64,000 nt of DNA from Bradyrhizobium sp. AUGA SZCCT0176 (GTDB taxonomy: Bacteria > Pseudomonadota > Alphaproteobacteria > Rhizobiales > Xanthobacteraceae). The notes beneath the pieces are model-generated. The model ran no database searches. It saw nothing but the letters and a program-made list of their open reading frames with translations, and was not told the origin of the DNA. Of this stretch, positions 26,072-35,194 are shown one piece after another. The stretch is taken from the NCBI RefSeq assembly GCF_018130145.1, contig NZ_JAFCMB010000001.1, forward strand, positions 124,001 to 188,000, in the 5' to 3' direction. How positions within the stretch are numbered: the first letter of the stretch is position 1; the number at the start of each line of letters is the position of its first letter. Position numbers and translations under genes: made by a program.

Positions 26072-27331
26072 ATGACGACCCTCCCCTCCGAAGTCGATGT
26101 TGCCATCATCGGCGCCGGCGCCGCTGGCCTGGGCGCCGCGCATGCGCTGAAGCAATCCGGCCTCTCCTATGTCGTGCTGGAAGCGCGCGACCGCGTCGGC
26201 GGCCGCGCCCATACGATTCAGGCAGCACCAGACGTCACCTTCGACCTCGGCTGCGGCTGGCTGCATTCGGCGGATGAAAATTCATTCGTGCCGATCGCCG
26301 AGCAACTGAAGTTCGAAATCGACAGGAACCGCCCGCCCTGGCGCGAGCAGGCCCACAACAAGGCGTTTCCGGTTGAGCAGCGGGCGGAATTCCTGAGGGC
26401 GCTCGACGCCTTCTATGACCGCGCCGAGGAAGCCGCGCAGCAGGCCGGGCAAAGCGGCCGCGACAGCGCCGCCGATCTCTGTCTCGAGCCCGGCAATCGC
26501 TGGAATCCGATGATCGACGCGATCTCGACCTACGTCAACGGCTGCGAGCTGGATCAGGTCTCGATCCTGGACATGGACGCCTATGAAGACACCGAGATCA
26601 ACTGGCGCGTCCGCCGCGGCTATGGCGCGCTGGTCGCGGCCTACGGCGCCTCGATCCCGCTGGCGCTCAACTGCGCGGTGACGCTGATCGACCATTCGGG
26701 AAAGCGCATTCGCGTCGAGACGTCGCAGGGCACGCTGATATCAGGCAGAGTGATCGTCACCGTTCCAACCAACCTGATCGCGGATGAAGCCCTCCGCTTT
26801 CACCCGCCATTGCCGGCAAAGCTCGACGCCGCGCGCGGCCTGCCGCTTGGTCTCGCCGACAAGGTGATGCTGGCCCTTAGCGATGGCGACGCGCTGCCGA
26901 AGGATGGCAGCCTGCGCGGCGCCACCATGCGCACCGCGATGGGCACCTATCATCTGCGCCCGTTCGGCCAGCCCTGCATCGAAGGCTTTTTCGGCGGCCG
27001 CTTTGCGCGATCGCTGGAAGATGCCGGCCCCGGCGCGCTGGCCGCCGAAAGCATCAACGAGATCGCAGGCTTCCTCGGCAACGACTACCGCCGCAAACTA
27101 AAACCGCTCGCGGAATCGCGCTGGGCCCACGACCCCTTCGCCCGCGGCTCGTATTCCCACGCCCTGCCCGGCCACGCCGGCGACCGCGCGGTGCTGGCAG
27201 CGCCTGTGGATGGACGTTTGTTCTTTGCAGGAGAGGCAACCTCGCCGGGGTTCTTCTCGACCGCGCACGGGGCAAGGGATTCGGGGGAGCGGGCGGCGGG
27301 AGAGGTGTTGGCCTTGCTGGCCAAGCAATAA
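26072..27331 (+). CDS. FAD-dependent amine oxidase family protein
   Basis: A 419-residue flavoprotein of the monoamine oxidase superfamily. Dinucleotide-binding GAGAAGLGAAHAL at residues about 12-24 is followed by LEARDRVGGRAHT, and the C-terminal FAD motif LFFAGEATS is intact. The substrate could be an amine, polyamine or carotenoid-like compound. The active-site region does not settle it. No signal peptide is present, so it is cytosolic. It is divergent from the membrane hydrolase gene with a 226-bp promoter region between them. Confidence 0.88.
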   Translation: MTTLPSEVDVAIIGAGAAGLGAAHALKQSGLSYVVLEARDRVGGRAHTIQAAPDVTFDLGCGWLHSADENSFVPIAEQLKFEIDRNRPPWREQAHNKAFPVEQRAEFLRALDAFYDRAEEAAQQAGQSGRDSAADLCLEPGNRWNPMIDAISTYVNGCELDQVSILDMDAYEDTEINWRVRRGYGALVAAYGASIPLALNCAVTLIDHSGKRIRVETSQGTLISGRVIVTVPTNLIADEALRFHPPLPAKLDAARGLPLGLADKVMLALSDGDALPKDGSLRGATMRTAMGTYHLRPFGQPCIEGFFGGRFARSLEDAGPGALAAESINEIAGFLGNDYRRKLKPLAESRWAHDPFARGSYSHALPGHAGDRAVLAAPVDGRLFFAGEATSPGFFSTAHGARDSGERAAGEVLALLAKQ

Positions 27332-27341
27332 TCTCGACCCC

Positions 27342-27424
27342 CTCATTGCGAGGAGCGGAGCGACGAAGCAATCCATGCCGCGACAAAGAAAGAATGGATT
27401 GCTTCGCTTAGCTCGCAATGACGG
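27342..27424. repeat. intergenic palindromic repeat, family B (copy 2)
   Basis: Arms ATTGCGAGGAGCGGAGCGAC and GCTTAGCTCGCAATGACGG surround two AAGCAATCCAT/ATGGATTGCTT segments. It lies between the converging amine oxidase and serine hydrolase genes. Confidence 0.85.
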
Positions 27425-27460
27425 CTGCACGAGAGTTAGCGCCACTCACGTTCACAATCG

Positions 27461-28612
27461 TCAAAGTGCCGCCAGCACCGCATCCTTGAACAGATGCTGC
27501 TCCGCCTTGAGATCAACACCATAGCTCGCCGCATACGGCGGCTGCGGCTGGCATGACAGGGTAACGATCACGACCCCCGCTTTGCGGTTGACGTAGAGTG
27601 CCTGGCCGGCAAAGCCGAGGGCGACCATCGAACCGTCAGGATCGATCCACCAGCTGTAGCCGTAGCCGCGCGCGCCGTAGCGATTGGTTTCGGGATCGAG
27701 GACGAAAGCGGGATGGACGGCGCTTTCGATCCAGTCGGATGGCAGCACTGATGTGCCGTCAATCACGCCGCCACGCAGGAGAAACACGCCGAACCGGCCA
27801 AAATCCCGCAAAACTATTCCGGCACGGCTGCCGCCGATTTCCTGGCCGCCGTCGGACTCCAGCGTATAGAACGCGTCGAACTCCATGCCGAGGGGCGACC
27901 AGATCGTCTCCGACATATAGTCGGCCAGCGTTTTTCCTGTCGCGGCCGACAGCAGGCTGCCGAGCAAATAGGTATCGCCGCTGTTGTAGTTGAAGTGACT
28001 GCCGGGCCGGTGTTCGGCCTTCAGGCTGCGCATCAGCGCCAGCACGCCGCCGGGGACCTTGTCGCCGAGCGATTTGCTGTAGCGGTTCACGTCGGAATTC
28101 CGGTCGGTGTAATCCTCGTTCCAGCGCACGCCGGAGGACATCGTGATCAGATGGCGAATAGTGACGGCGTCATAGGCGCAGCCGCGCAATGCCGGGATGT
28201 ATTTCGAGACAGCATCTTCGAGACTGCCGATGGCGCCCTGCTGCAAGGCGGCGCCGATCAGCGTCGACGTCAGCGACTTGATCATCGACATCGAGGACCA
28301 GCGCACGTTCTCCTCCAACCCGAGCGCGTAGCGTTCCAGAACGATTTTTTCGTCCTTGATGACAAGCAACCCCGCAACATTGGCACGGCCGAAATACGCA
28401 TCGACGCTGTGCGTTTTCCCATCGGCCTGATAATGCGGCGAGATCTCTTCGCCGCGCTGCAGTGGAAGAACCGTCGTCCCGCGGCGGATCGCCCGCGTCA
28501 CGAACATGCGATCGACATTGCGATAGGCGTAGGCCTGCTCGGTCGGCGACAGCAGCAGAAAATCCTCACCCGCCGGGACATGATGTGTGGGATGTGCAAT
28601 GGCGCCAATCAT
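27461..28612 (-). CDS. beta-lactamase-fold serine hydrolase (class C / NylB-like)
   Basis: A 383-residue hydrolase of the penicillin-binding/class C beta-lactamase group. The nucleophile motif SMIK is at 109-112 (Ser109, Lys112). The second catalytic tyrosine is in FNYNSGDTYLLG. The spacing resembles 6-aminohexanoate-dimer hydrolases and esterases rather than true beta-lactamases. There is no signal peptide, so it acts in the cytosol. It is the last gene of a five-gene minus-strand operon, starting 6 bp after the DCC gene, with GGAG upstream of its ATG. Substrate unknown. Confidence 0.87.
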   Translation of the reverse strand: MIGAIAHPTHHVPAGEDFLLLSPTEQAYAYRNVDRMFVTRAIRRGTTVLPLQRGEEISPHYQADGKTHSVDAYFGRANVAGLLVIKDEKIVLERYALGLEENVRWSSMSMIKSLTSTLIGAALQQGAIGSLEDAVSKYIPALRGCAYDAVTIRHLITMSSGVRWNEDYTDRNSDVNRYSKSLGDKVPGGVLALMRSLKAEHRPGSHFNYNSGDTYLLGSLLSAATGKTLADYMSETIWSPLGMEFDAFYTLESDGGQEIGGSRAGIVLRDFGRFGVFLLRGGVIDGTSVLPSDWIESAVHPAFVLDPETNRYGARGYGYSWWIDPDGSMVALGFAGQALYVNRKAGVVIVTLSCQPQPPYAASYGVDLKAEQHLFKDAVLAAL

Positions 28613-28618
28613 GCGAAT

Positions 28619-29026
28619 CTACTCCATCACCCGCGCGCGCATATCATCATCGGGCACAAAACATTGCTCATACTTGCCGAAAATCCGGTAGCGGTTACGC
28701 GCGACGAGGCTGTAGACGCCGTCGCGCAACGGCTTCGGCACCGCAAACAGCGCACGCGTCCATCCCCAGCCGGGCAACGCGCCGAGCACCGTCAGCGCCG
28801 CGTCGGATTTGAAATATGCGACGCCACCATGAACGACGGCGTTGGTATCGGGATCATCGGGATTGATGCCGAACGCCTGTGCCAGCCGCGTGCCGTAGCC
28901 GGACTGGATCGGCGTGAAGCGAAAGCGGCGTTCAGCGTCTCGCGTGGCGACGAAGCGGACCCAGCGCGAGCAGAAGACGCAGACGCCGTCGTAGAGGATC
29001 ACGTCATCGTCCGGCCATCTGTTCAT
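28619..29026 (-). CDS. DCC-family thiol-disulfide oxidoreductase (DUF393)
   Basis: A 135-residue protein with the DCC signature: DVILYDGVCVFCSRWVRFV, whose CVFC pair is a potential redox-active centre. The rest is helical with a final conserved region (NRYRIFGKYEQCFVP). DUF393 proteins have a predicted thiol oxidoreductase role but no firm substrate. The start overlaps the stop of the SDR/DoxX gene by 4 bp (ATGA), so the two are translationally coupled. This pairing with DoxX-like and DUF2269 proteins suggests a membrane redox unit (inference). Confidence 0.88.
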   Translation of the reverse strand: MNRWPDDDVILYDGVCVFCSRWVRFVATRDAERRFRFTPIQSGYGTRLAQAFGINPDDPDTNAVVHGGVAYFKSDAALTVLGALPGWGWTRALFAVPKPLRDGVYSLVARNRYRIFGKYEQCFVPDDDMRARVME

Positions 29027-30354
29027 CGATTATCCAGCGTCAGTAAGGCGACGAACATCAGCACGATCGCCGGTCCCGTCTTGACCAGCGCGCCGAGCGG
29101 CTCGATCCAGAGATCCGGCGTCAGGATCGCAGCGCCCACCATGTAGCCCAGCGCGACGACGATGCCGGCGATCAGTCCGACTGCGGCGGTGCGACGGAAA
29201 GCGATCAACACCCCGATGCTCATATCCATCAGGCTGGTAATCGCCGTCATCGGCGCGACCAGCCATTGCGGGAAACCGTGCGCCCGCAAAATATCGGCAG
29301 CGGCGGAAAACGAGATCACCAGCGAGATGAAGCCCGACACGATCCAGAACACCGCAAGGCTCGCGATCACGAGCGCCTTGACCAGGAACAACCGCGCGAA
29401 CCATTTGTCCTGGATGGTGGCAGCATGCCCGCCCACCGCCTGCGCCAGCGTCTTCGGCACAATGCCGGTCGCCGCCATCCAACTCGCGGAATCGCCGGTG
29501 ACGCCGCGGCGCAGTTCGGCAATCGCCGTCGAGCGCATCGGCGGCATCCAGCCCAGCCTGTTGGCGAGATCGCCCGACTTAGCGCCGAGATTGAGCAGGA
29601 AACCGGGAAGCGTGATCCGCGGCATGTGGGAAGTGCCGAACGACCAGCGGAATTGATCGATGACATTGCCAAGCGTGATCGGCTGCGGCTGCATCAGGTC
29701 CCAGGTCACGGCGTTTGCCGCGGGATCGTCGATGTCGCGTGTGGCGAGCCAGGTGATGGTCGCGGAAACATCCTCGACCGCCACCGGCTGGAACGGCGTC
29801 GCCGATTCGTCACCGGGCAATTGCAGCGGAAATGCCGCCAGCGCGCGCAGCAGCGCGCTGCCGCCATAGGCCGAAGGTGCCACGACAAATCCCGGACGCA
29901 GGATTGCGTAGGGAATACCGGACGCAGCAATCAGCCGCTCGGCCTCGCGCTTGGTGGTGCTGAACGCGGTGCGGTCCTCATCGGCGGTGCCGGGAATGGA
30001 GATATGGACAAAACGCACCGCGCGGCCGCTGTCGCGGAGCGCCGCCAGCAGCCGCTCGACGAAATCACGATGCACCGCGCGGGTGTCGCTGCCCGGCCCG
30101 TCTTGCAATACGCCGAGGCAATTGACCACGACATCGATCTCGCGCTCGCGGATCAACCGCGCCAGCGAGGCTGCGTCCATCGACATGATCGGAAGCTCAA
30201 GGTCGGAAGCGCCAGTCTTTTGTGACGGTTCGAAATGCCGCGCGACCCCGACCGCCTGAAAGCCCTGCAATCGCAGATCATCGGTGATGTACCTGCCGAT
30301 CAGGCCGGAAGCGCCGAGGACGAGGATTTTTCGAGTAGCGACTTCCGAGTTCAT
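29023..30354 (-). CDS. NAD(P)-binding SDR fused to DoxX-like membrane domain
   Basis: A protein of about 443 residues with two parts. Residues 1-300 are an atypical SDR/NmrA-like Rossmann domain (ILVLGASGLIGRYITDDL). Residues about 315-440 hold four membrane helices of the DoxX-like type (FARLFLVKALVIASLAVFWI and following). It may couple nucleotide-dependent reduction to membrane thiols or quinones, which is inference. The ATG at 30354 is preferred over one at 30360 because AGAG lies at proper spacing. Longer readings would translate the family E repeat. Four bases overlap the DCC gene downstream. Confidence 0.85.
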   Translation of the reverse strand: MNSEVATRKILVLGASGLIGRYITDDLRLQGFQAVGVARHFEPSQKTGASDLELPIMSMDAASLARLIREREIDVVVNCLGVLQDGPGSDTRAVHRDFVERLLAALRDSGRAVRFVHISIPGTADEDRTAFSTTKREAERLIAASGIPYAILRPGFVVAPSAYGGSALLRALAAFPLQLPGDESATPFQPVAVEDVSATITWLATRDIDDPAANAVTWDLMQPQPITLGNVIDQFRWSFGTSHMPRITLPGFLLNLGAKSGDLANRLGWMPPMRSTAIAELRRGVTGDSASWMAATGIVPKTLAQAVGGHAATIQDKWFARLFLVKALVIASLAVFWIVSGFISLVISFSAAADILRAHGFPQWLVAPMTAITSLMDMSIGVLIAFRRTAAVGLIAGIVVALGYMVGAAILTPDLWIEPLGALVKTGPAIVLMFVALLTLDNR

Positions 30355-30415
30355 GTGCATCTCTAGAGAGGAATGACGCTTCTTCGAATCGCCATCCCTC
30401 TCTACCCTTTTTGTT

Positions 30416-30467
30416 TGAGCATGATCTCTTCGGAAAACCGGTACCCACTTTTCCGGATCATGCTTTA
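30416..30467. repeat. intergenic repeat, family E (copy 2), overlapping a stop codon
   Basis: GAGCATGATC and GATCATGC ends flank GGAAAACCGG / CCACTTTTCC arms. It lies inside an operon and its edge contributes the TAA of the DUF2269 gene at 30465-30467. Confidence 0.75.
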
Positions 30468-30932
30468 AACCGGCTTCGCGATCATCAGCCACAGGATCGC
30501 CATGACCGAACCAAAGCCTGGAATACCGAACAGGAACCAGCGCCGGAATAGCGCGAAATAGCGCGGCGGCAGCGCTGCATTCGCAGCCGCGGCGACGCGC
30601 GCCAGATCGCGCATCTCGATCTGCATGAAAATCACGGGCACCCAGAACAGCCCCGCCGCCGCATACAGCCCGAGCGAGGCCGAAATCCAGAGTTCGCCAA
30701 ATCCCGTCGATGACAGCATCATCAAGAGACCGCCGGTGATGGGCTGCAGCAGCACCGCCGTCAGCGTGAACAGCATGTCGGCAATCACCACCGTCGACCC
30801 GGTGCGGGCGATGAAGGAAGCGTCACCGCTGCGATGCGCCATCAGCATGAAAAACGCGATGCCGCTGCCGGTGCCGAGAATGACGATGGCGCCAAGCACG
30901 TGCAGATATTTGATCGCGAAATACAGCGTCAT
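30465..30932 (-). CDS. DUF2269 family integral membrane protein
   Basis: A 155-residue protein with four hydrophobic segments and the DUF2269 start FAIKYLHVLGAIVILGTGSGIAFFM, including a conserved histidine in the first helix. No biochemical function is established for the family. The gene begins 7 bp after the stop of the alpha/beta hydrolase and ends within a family E repeat, about 110 bp before the SDR/DoxX gene, so it belongs to the same minus-strand operon. The conserved histidine in helix 1 could bind a heme or metal, which is speculative. Confidence 0.85.
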   Translation of the reverse strand: MTLYFAIKYLHVLGAIVILGTGSGIAFFMLMAHRSGDASFIARTGSTVVIADMLFTLTAVLLQPITGGLLMMLSSTGFGELWISASLGLYAAAGLFWVPVIFMQIEMRDLARVAAAANAALPPRYFALFRRWFLFGIPGFGSVMAILWLMIAKPV

Positions 30933-30939
30933 CGTTGCG

Positions 30940-31839
30940 TCATCGTTTTTTGGCCGGGCTTTGCGCGCGCAGCTTCAAGGCGCGATCGAGTTCATTGGCA
31001 GCGCTTGTTACACCAGCTTCGGTTTCCGGCAGCCAGTGCCCTTCACTGCCATAGGCCCCGAGCACGCGAAAATCGACCTTGCCGCCGGCGTTGCGGAACG
31101 CGTCCGCCAGTTGCCGCGACAGAACAGGCGAAAAATAGCTGTCATTGGCCGCCACCAACCATGTGACGGGCACGCGCGCGGTTTTGCCGAATTCCCGTGC
31201 GGCGGCAATCAGCGTGTGCGGCGCGCAGACCCGACCCGGAAAATCATTGGCATGGCCGCCGCGGCCGGGCGCAAAGGCGATTATCGCGGCAACGTCCTTC
31301 GGGTCTTCACTGGCCAGCGCCAGCGCGCCCCAGCCGCCGGCCGAGTGCCCGATCACGATCATTCCGTCTGACCGGATGAACGGTTGCTTGCGCACAAAGC
31401 CCATTGCCGCTGCGATCACATCGGCGGTGGCGCGGCCTGACCTGGCGTAATCAGCCTCGTCGCAGCCGCCCTGGTCTTCGAGATATTTGCCGCCCGTGGC
31501 GCCATGGCCCGGACGCTCCGGCACCAGCACGGCAAAGCCGCGCGCCACCAGCCACGCGGCGAGCGCGCGGTATTCGGGCTGCGGCATTTGCGCGCGACGC
31601 AACACGTTCTGGGTGGTAGCATGCGCAATCAGCGCGAGCGGAAACGGGCCGGCGCCCGGTGGACGAAACAACACCGCATGCGACGGGGGACCGAAGTCAG
31701 GCGACGGCACCAGCCATTGCTGCAGGCGATTAGGTTCGCCCTCGGTGTCTTGCGCGCCGAGGTTTTGCTGGGCCGCACCGGGCTTCACACCGAGCGCGGC
31801 AAGCACAACCACTGCGATTATCACTTTAGCCGGATGCAT
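30940..31839 (-). CDS. secreted alpha/beta hydrolase (dienelactone hydrolase-like)
   Basis: A 299-residue exported hydrolase. Residues 1-23 (MHPAKVIIAVVVLAALG region) form a signal peptide ending near PGAAQQ. The start at 31839 is set by it and by CAGG at 7 nt. The nucleophile is in VIGHSAGGWGALAL. A likely acid is in WLVAANDSYFSP and the final histidine is in GSEGHWLPE. A preceding PERPGHGATGG loop is typical. Two cysteines (near GGCDEAD and RVCAPH) may form a disulfide. It is the first gene of the five-gene operon, which points to a periplasmic ester-cleaving step upstream of the membrane redox proteins. Confidence 0.85.
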   Translation of the reverse strand: MHPAKVIIAVVVLAALGVKPGAAQQNLGAQDTEGEPNRLQQWLVPSPDFGPPSHAVLFRPPGAGPFPLALIAHATTQNVLRRAQMPQPEYRALAAWLVARGFAVLVPERPGHGATGGKYLEDQGGCDEADYARSGRATADVIAAAMGFVRKQPFIRSDGMIVIGHSAGGWGALALASEDPKDVAAIIAFAPGRGGHANDFPGRVCAPHTLIAAAREFGKTARVPVTWLVAANDSYFSPVLSRQLADAFRNAGGKVDFRVLGAYGSEGHWLPETEAGVTSAANELDRALKLRAQSPAKKR

Positions 31840-32127
31840 GAATTGGCCTGACGCAGCCGAAGGATGGGGAATCCGAATTCGACAACAGAATACCGGCGGC
31901 GAATCAAATCCAGCGCATTTTTCCGTGCCAGAATTCCCGGAGACGTTCCCGGATATCATTCTGAGCATGGTTTAGCCCGGCCGAAGATCAACGAAATGCC
32001 GGTAAAGTCAGCCTCTTGTCCTTTTTCGGTACAACCGGGCCGGAAACTGATGCAGAAAATCCACAGGTTAACCGATAATTAACGATGGACCTTGAAGACA
32101 ACGCGCTGACTTGCTTTGATTGGGGTC

Positions 32128-32637
32128 ATGAGCACAACCCTGATCGAGGTTCGACCGGCCAAAGCTGCGGATGCAGCCGCGGTGGCGTCCACCCATGACG
32201 AAGCCTGGCGCTCGGCCTATCAGGGCATCATTCCCGGCGCCGAACTTGAAAAGCTGATCAACCGTCGCGGTCCGCAATGGTGGGACAGCGCGATCCGCAA
32301 GGGCAGCCGCGTCAGCGTGCTGGTGTTCGGCGACAAGGTCGCGGGCTATGCCAATTACGGCCGCAACCGCGCCCGCAGCCTGCATTTCGAAGGCGAAATC
32401 TACGAGCTCTATCTGCGTCCGGAATTCCAGGGTCTCGGCTTCGGCCGCCGCCTCTTCACCTCCGCCCGCCGCGATCTCTTGCAGAGCGGCCTCAAGAGCA
32501 TGGTGATCTGGGCGCTGTCCGACAACGATCCCGCGACGGAGTTTTATCGCGCGCTCGGCGGCCGCATGGTCGCCCGCTCGTCGGAGAAGTTCGGGCCCAA
32601 ATCGCTCGACAAGGTCGCCTTCGCCTGGACCAACTGA
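32128..32637 (+). CDS. GNAT family N-acetyltransferase
   Basis: A 169-residue cytosolic acetyltransferase. The acetyl-CoA pyrophosphate loop is RPEFQGLGFGRRLF. The preceding strand EIYELYL and the final DNDPATEFYRALGGRMVARSSE follow the GNAT fold. The family transfers an acetyl group to amines such as protein N termini or small molecules. The substrate is not evident. The ATG at 32128 is preferred; an in-frame TTG at 32116 is possible. The gene is alone, with pyrophosphatase 224 bp downstream. Confidence 0.87.
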   Translation: MSTTLIEVRPAKAADAAAVASTHDEAWRSAYQGIIPGAELEKLINRRGPQWWDSAIRKGSRVSVLVFGDKVAGYANYGRNRARSLHFEGEIYELYLRPEFQGLGFGRRLFTSARRDLLQSGLKSMVIWALSDNDPATEFYRALGGRMVARSSEKFGPKSLDKVAFAWTN

Positions 32638-32860
32638 GCCAGCCTGAAACGCCCATTTTCGACCTGATCGTCATATCAGACGAAAGCGCGACTCGCGCCT
32701 TCAGTATGGCTTGACCTAGCCTCCCATCATTTCTAATAGCCGCCTGCATGCGATGGATACGCCGGGGATCCAGCGCGAAACACGCGCCTGGCGCATTTGC
32801 CAGGCATGACCATTCAGCCAGTCGAAACACGACTGCGCCAAGCAACCACGGAGCCCTCCA

Positions 32861-33394
32861 ATGCGCATTGACGCCATTTCAACCGGTAAGAATCCGCCGC
32901 ATGACGTCAACGTCATCATCGAAGTGCCGGTCGGCGGCGAGCCGATCAAATATGAAATGGACAAGGAGGCCGGCACGCTGGTCGTCGACCGCTTCCTCTA
33001 TACGGCGATGCGCTATCCCGGCAATTACGGCTTCATCCCGCATACGCTGTCGGGCGACGGCGATCCCTGCGACGTGCTGGTCGCCAATACCCGCGCGATC
33101 GTGCCGGGCGCCGTCATGAGCGTGCGGCCGGTCGGCGTGCTCTTGATGGAAGACGAGGCCGGCGGCGACGAGAAGATCATCGCGGTGCCGACGTCGAAGC
33201 TGACGCAGCGCTATGACAAGGTGAAGAACTACAACGACCTTCCCGACATCACGCTGCAGCAGATCCAGCACTTCTTCGAGCACTACAAGGATCTCGAACC
33301 CGGCAAATGGGTCAAGGTGCTGCGCTGGGGCGATGCCAACGACGCCCAAAGGCTGATCCTCGAAGGCATCGAACGGGCGCAGGGGAAGAAGTAG
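32861..33394 (+). CDS. ppa: inorganic pyrophosphatase (family I)
   Basis: A 177-residue soluble enzyme that hydrolyses pyrophosphate to drive nucleotide and lipid synthesis. The metal-binding signature [14 protein letters not shown] is intact, with [12 protein letters not shown] and the C-terminal [14 protein letters not shown]. The length is that of bacterial family I enzymes (about 175). A CTCC-rich leader precedes the ATG (GGAGCCCTCCA). Cytosolic and essential in most bacteria. Single gene. Confidence 0.96.
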   Translation: MRIDAISTGKNPPHDVNVIIEVPVGGEPIKYEMDKEAGTLVVDRFLYTAMRYPGNYGFIPHTLSGDGDPCDVLVANTRAIVPGAVMSVRPVGVLLMEDEAGGDEKIIAVPTSKLTQRYDKVKNYNDLPDITLQQIQHFFEHYKDLEPGKWVKVLRWGDANDAQRLILEGIERAQGKK

Positions 33395-33434
33395 GCGGTT
33401 AGCGCCACGGGACCAATTCTTTGTGATAGATCGT

Positions 33435-33558
33435 CGTGCCCGGCCTTGTGCCGGGCATCCACGTCTTTAGTCACGCGCAGAAAGAAGGACGTGGATGGCC
33501 GGGACATAGGCGAGCGGAAGCGACGCCGTCCTTCAGACGGCTATGCCCGGCCATGACG
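33435..33558. repeat. intergenic palindromic repeat, family A (copy 2, inverted)
   Basis: Carries the same core as 9175-9301 in opposite orientation, between CGTGCCCGGCC and GGCCATGACGG arms. Its end is the leader of the M20 peptidase gene, and a start 132 bp too early would translate it. Confidence 0.85.
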
Positions 33559-33567
33559 GAGAGACCC

Positions 33568-35049
33568 ATGCGCCGGCTGGTCAGAATTATCCGCAATCTC
33601 GCGCTGCTCCTGATCGCTGTTATCGTGATCCTCGCCGGCGTGCTGGCGTTCAACGTCGTCAGCCATGGTTCGCGGCAAATTCAGGTGGCGGCCATCCCGC
33701 GCGTGGCGGTTGACGCGCAGGCCGTTGCGGCGCGCCTCAGCGAGGCGATCCGCTTCCGCACCATTTCGAGCCACGAAAACCCCGACCAGCACGCCGAGGC
33801 CTTGCGCGGCATGCAGACGCATATCGAGAGGAGCTTTCCGGCGTTCCACGCCGCGGCGAAGCGCGAGATCGTCGGCCAGTACAGCCTGCTCTACACCTGG
33901 GAAGGCTCCGACTCCAAAGCGCCGCCGATCGCGCTGCTCGCGCATCAGGACGTGGTGCCGGTGGCGCCTGGCACCGAGAAGGACTGGCAGCAACCGCCTT
34001 TTGACGGCGTCGTTGCCGATGGTTTCATCTGGGGCCGCGGCTCCTGGGATGACAAGGGCAACCTCTATTCGATGCTGGAGGCCGCCGAGACGATGACCAA
34101 GGGCGGCTTCCGGCCGAAGCGAACGGTCTACTTTGCCTTTGGCCATGACGAGGAAACTGCCGGCACCGCGGGCGCCAAGGCCATCGCGGCGTTGCTGGCC
34201 GCGCGCGGCGTCCGCCTCGATTTCGTCGTCGACGAGGGCCTCCTGATCACCGAAGGCATGATCAAGGGCCTCGACAAATCAGCGGCGCTGATCGGCGTTG
34301 CCGAAAAGGGCTACGCCACGCTGGTCCTGAACGCGCAGGCAACGCCCGGTCATTCCTCAATGCCGCCGCGCGACACCGCGATCGGCATGCTGAGCGCGGC
34401 GCTGGCGCGGCTCGAAGACCACCGCCTGCCGATGTATATCCGCGGCACGGTCGCCGAAATGTTCGACACGCTGGCGCCGGAGATGAACGGCTTCAACCGC
34501 GTGGTGCTGTCGAACCTGTGGCTGTTCAAGCCGCTGTTGCTCCGCGAGTTCGAGAAGAACGGCCCGAGCGAGGCGACAATCCGCACCACCACGGCGCTGA
34601 CGATTTTCAATGCCGGCGACAAGGATAACGTGCTGCCCGGCAACGCCGAAGCCACCGTCAACTTCCGCATGATCCCAGGCGACACCCAGGCCAGCGTCAC
34701 CGACCATGTGCGCAGCACGATCCGCAACGACCGCATTTCGATCAAACCGTTCCCCGGCAACACCGATCCGCCACCCGTGACGGGCACCGCGAGCCCATCG
34801 TTCCAGATGTTCAACCGTACCATCCGCGAGGTTTTTCCTGACGTCATCGTGGCGCCCGGACTGATGGTGGGCGCGACCGATTCGCGCCACTTTGCCGGGA
34901 TCACCGACAAGATTTTCCGCTTCTCGCCGGTGCGCGCCAATTCCGACGATCTGAAGCGCTTCCACGGCACCAACGAGCGCCTCAGCCTGGAAGGCTATGC
35001 CGACATGATCCGGTTTTATCGGCGGCTGATCGAGAACGCGGCGGGGTGA
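33568..35049 (+). CDS. M20-family metallopeptidase (CPS1/PM20D1-like), membrane-anchored
   Basis: A 493-residue zinc dipeptidase/carboxypeptidase-like enzyme. An N-terminal hydrophobic segment at about 8-28 anchors it with the catalytic domain in the periplasm. Zinc ligands lie in LLAHQDVVPV, GRGSWDDKG and GHDEETAG, with the dimer domain (ATPGHSSMPP) and final GATDSRHF. The layout matches yeast Cps1 and mammalian PM20D1 rather than cytosolic DapE or ArgE. The start at 33568 is set by GGAG 6 nt upstream and by the hydrophobic segment. Confidence 0.88.
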   Translation: MRRLVRIIRNLALLLIAVIVILAGVLAFNVVSHGSRQIQVAAIPRVAVDAQAVAARLSEAIRFRTISSHENPDQHAEALRGMQTHIERSFPAFHAAAKREIVGQYSLLYTWEGSDSKAPPIALLAHQDVVPVAPGTEKDWQQPPFDGVVADGFIWGRGSWDDKGNLYSMLEAAETMTKGGFRPKRTVYFAFGHDEETAGTAGAKAIAALLAARGVRLDFVVDEGLLITEGMIKGLDKSAALIGVAEKGYATLVLNAQATPGHSSMPPRDTAIGMLSAALARLEDHRLPMYIRGTVAEMFDTLAPEMNGFNRVVLSNLWLFKPLLLREFEKNGPSEATIRTTTALTIFNAGDKDNVLPGNAEATVNFRMIPGDTQASVTDHVRSTIRNDRISIKPFPGNTDPPPVTGTASPSFQMFNRTIREVFPDVIVAPGLMVGATDSRHFAGITDKIFRFSPVRANSDDLKRFHGTNERLSLEGYADMIRFYRRLIENAAG

Positions 35050-35059
35050 AACTTTCCTT

Positions 35060-35173
35060 CGTCATTGCGAGCGAGTCCAAGCAATCCATCCCTCCATGCG
35101 GGGAAAGAATAGATTGCTTCGTCGCTGCGCTCCCGTGCGCAAACGCTTCGCGTTTGTCGCAGGCAATGACGAG
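35060..35173. repeat. intergenic palindromic repeat, family B (copy 3)
   Basis: GTCATTGCGAGCG and GGCAATGACGAG arms around AAGCAATCCATCC and an extra AAACGCTTCGCGTTT hairpin not present in copies 1 and 2. It sits between the converging M20 peptidase and folD genes. Confidence 0.8.
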
Positions 35174-35194
35174 GTGAGATTCGCGTGTGAGACC

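Noticed and set aside
33436..33567. Upstream N-terminal extension of the M20 peptidase
   Set aside because: It translates a family A repeat, while GGAG and the membrane anchor fit the ATG at 33568.
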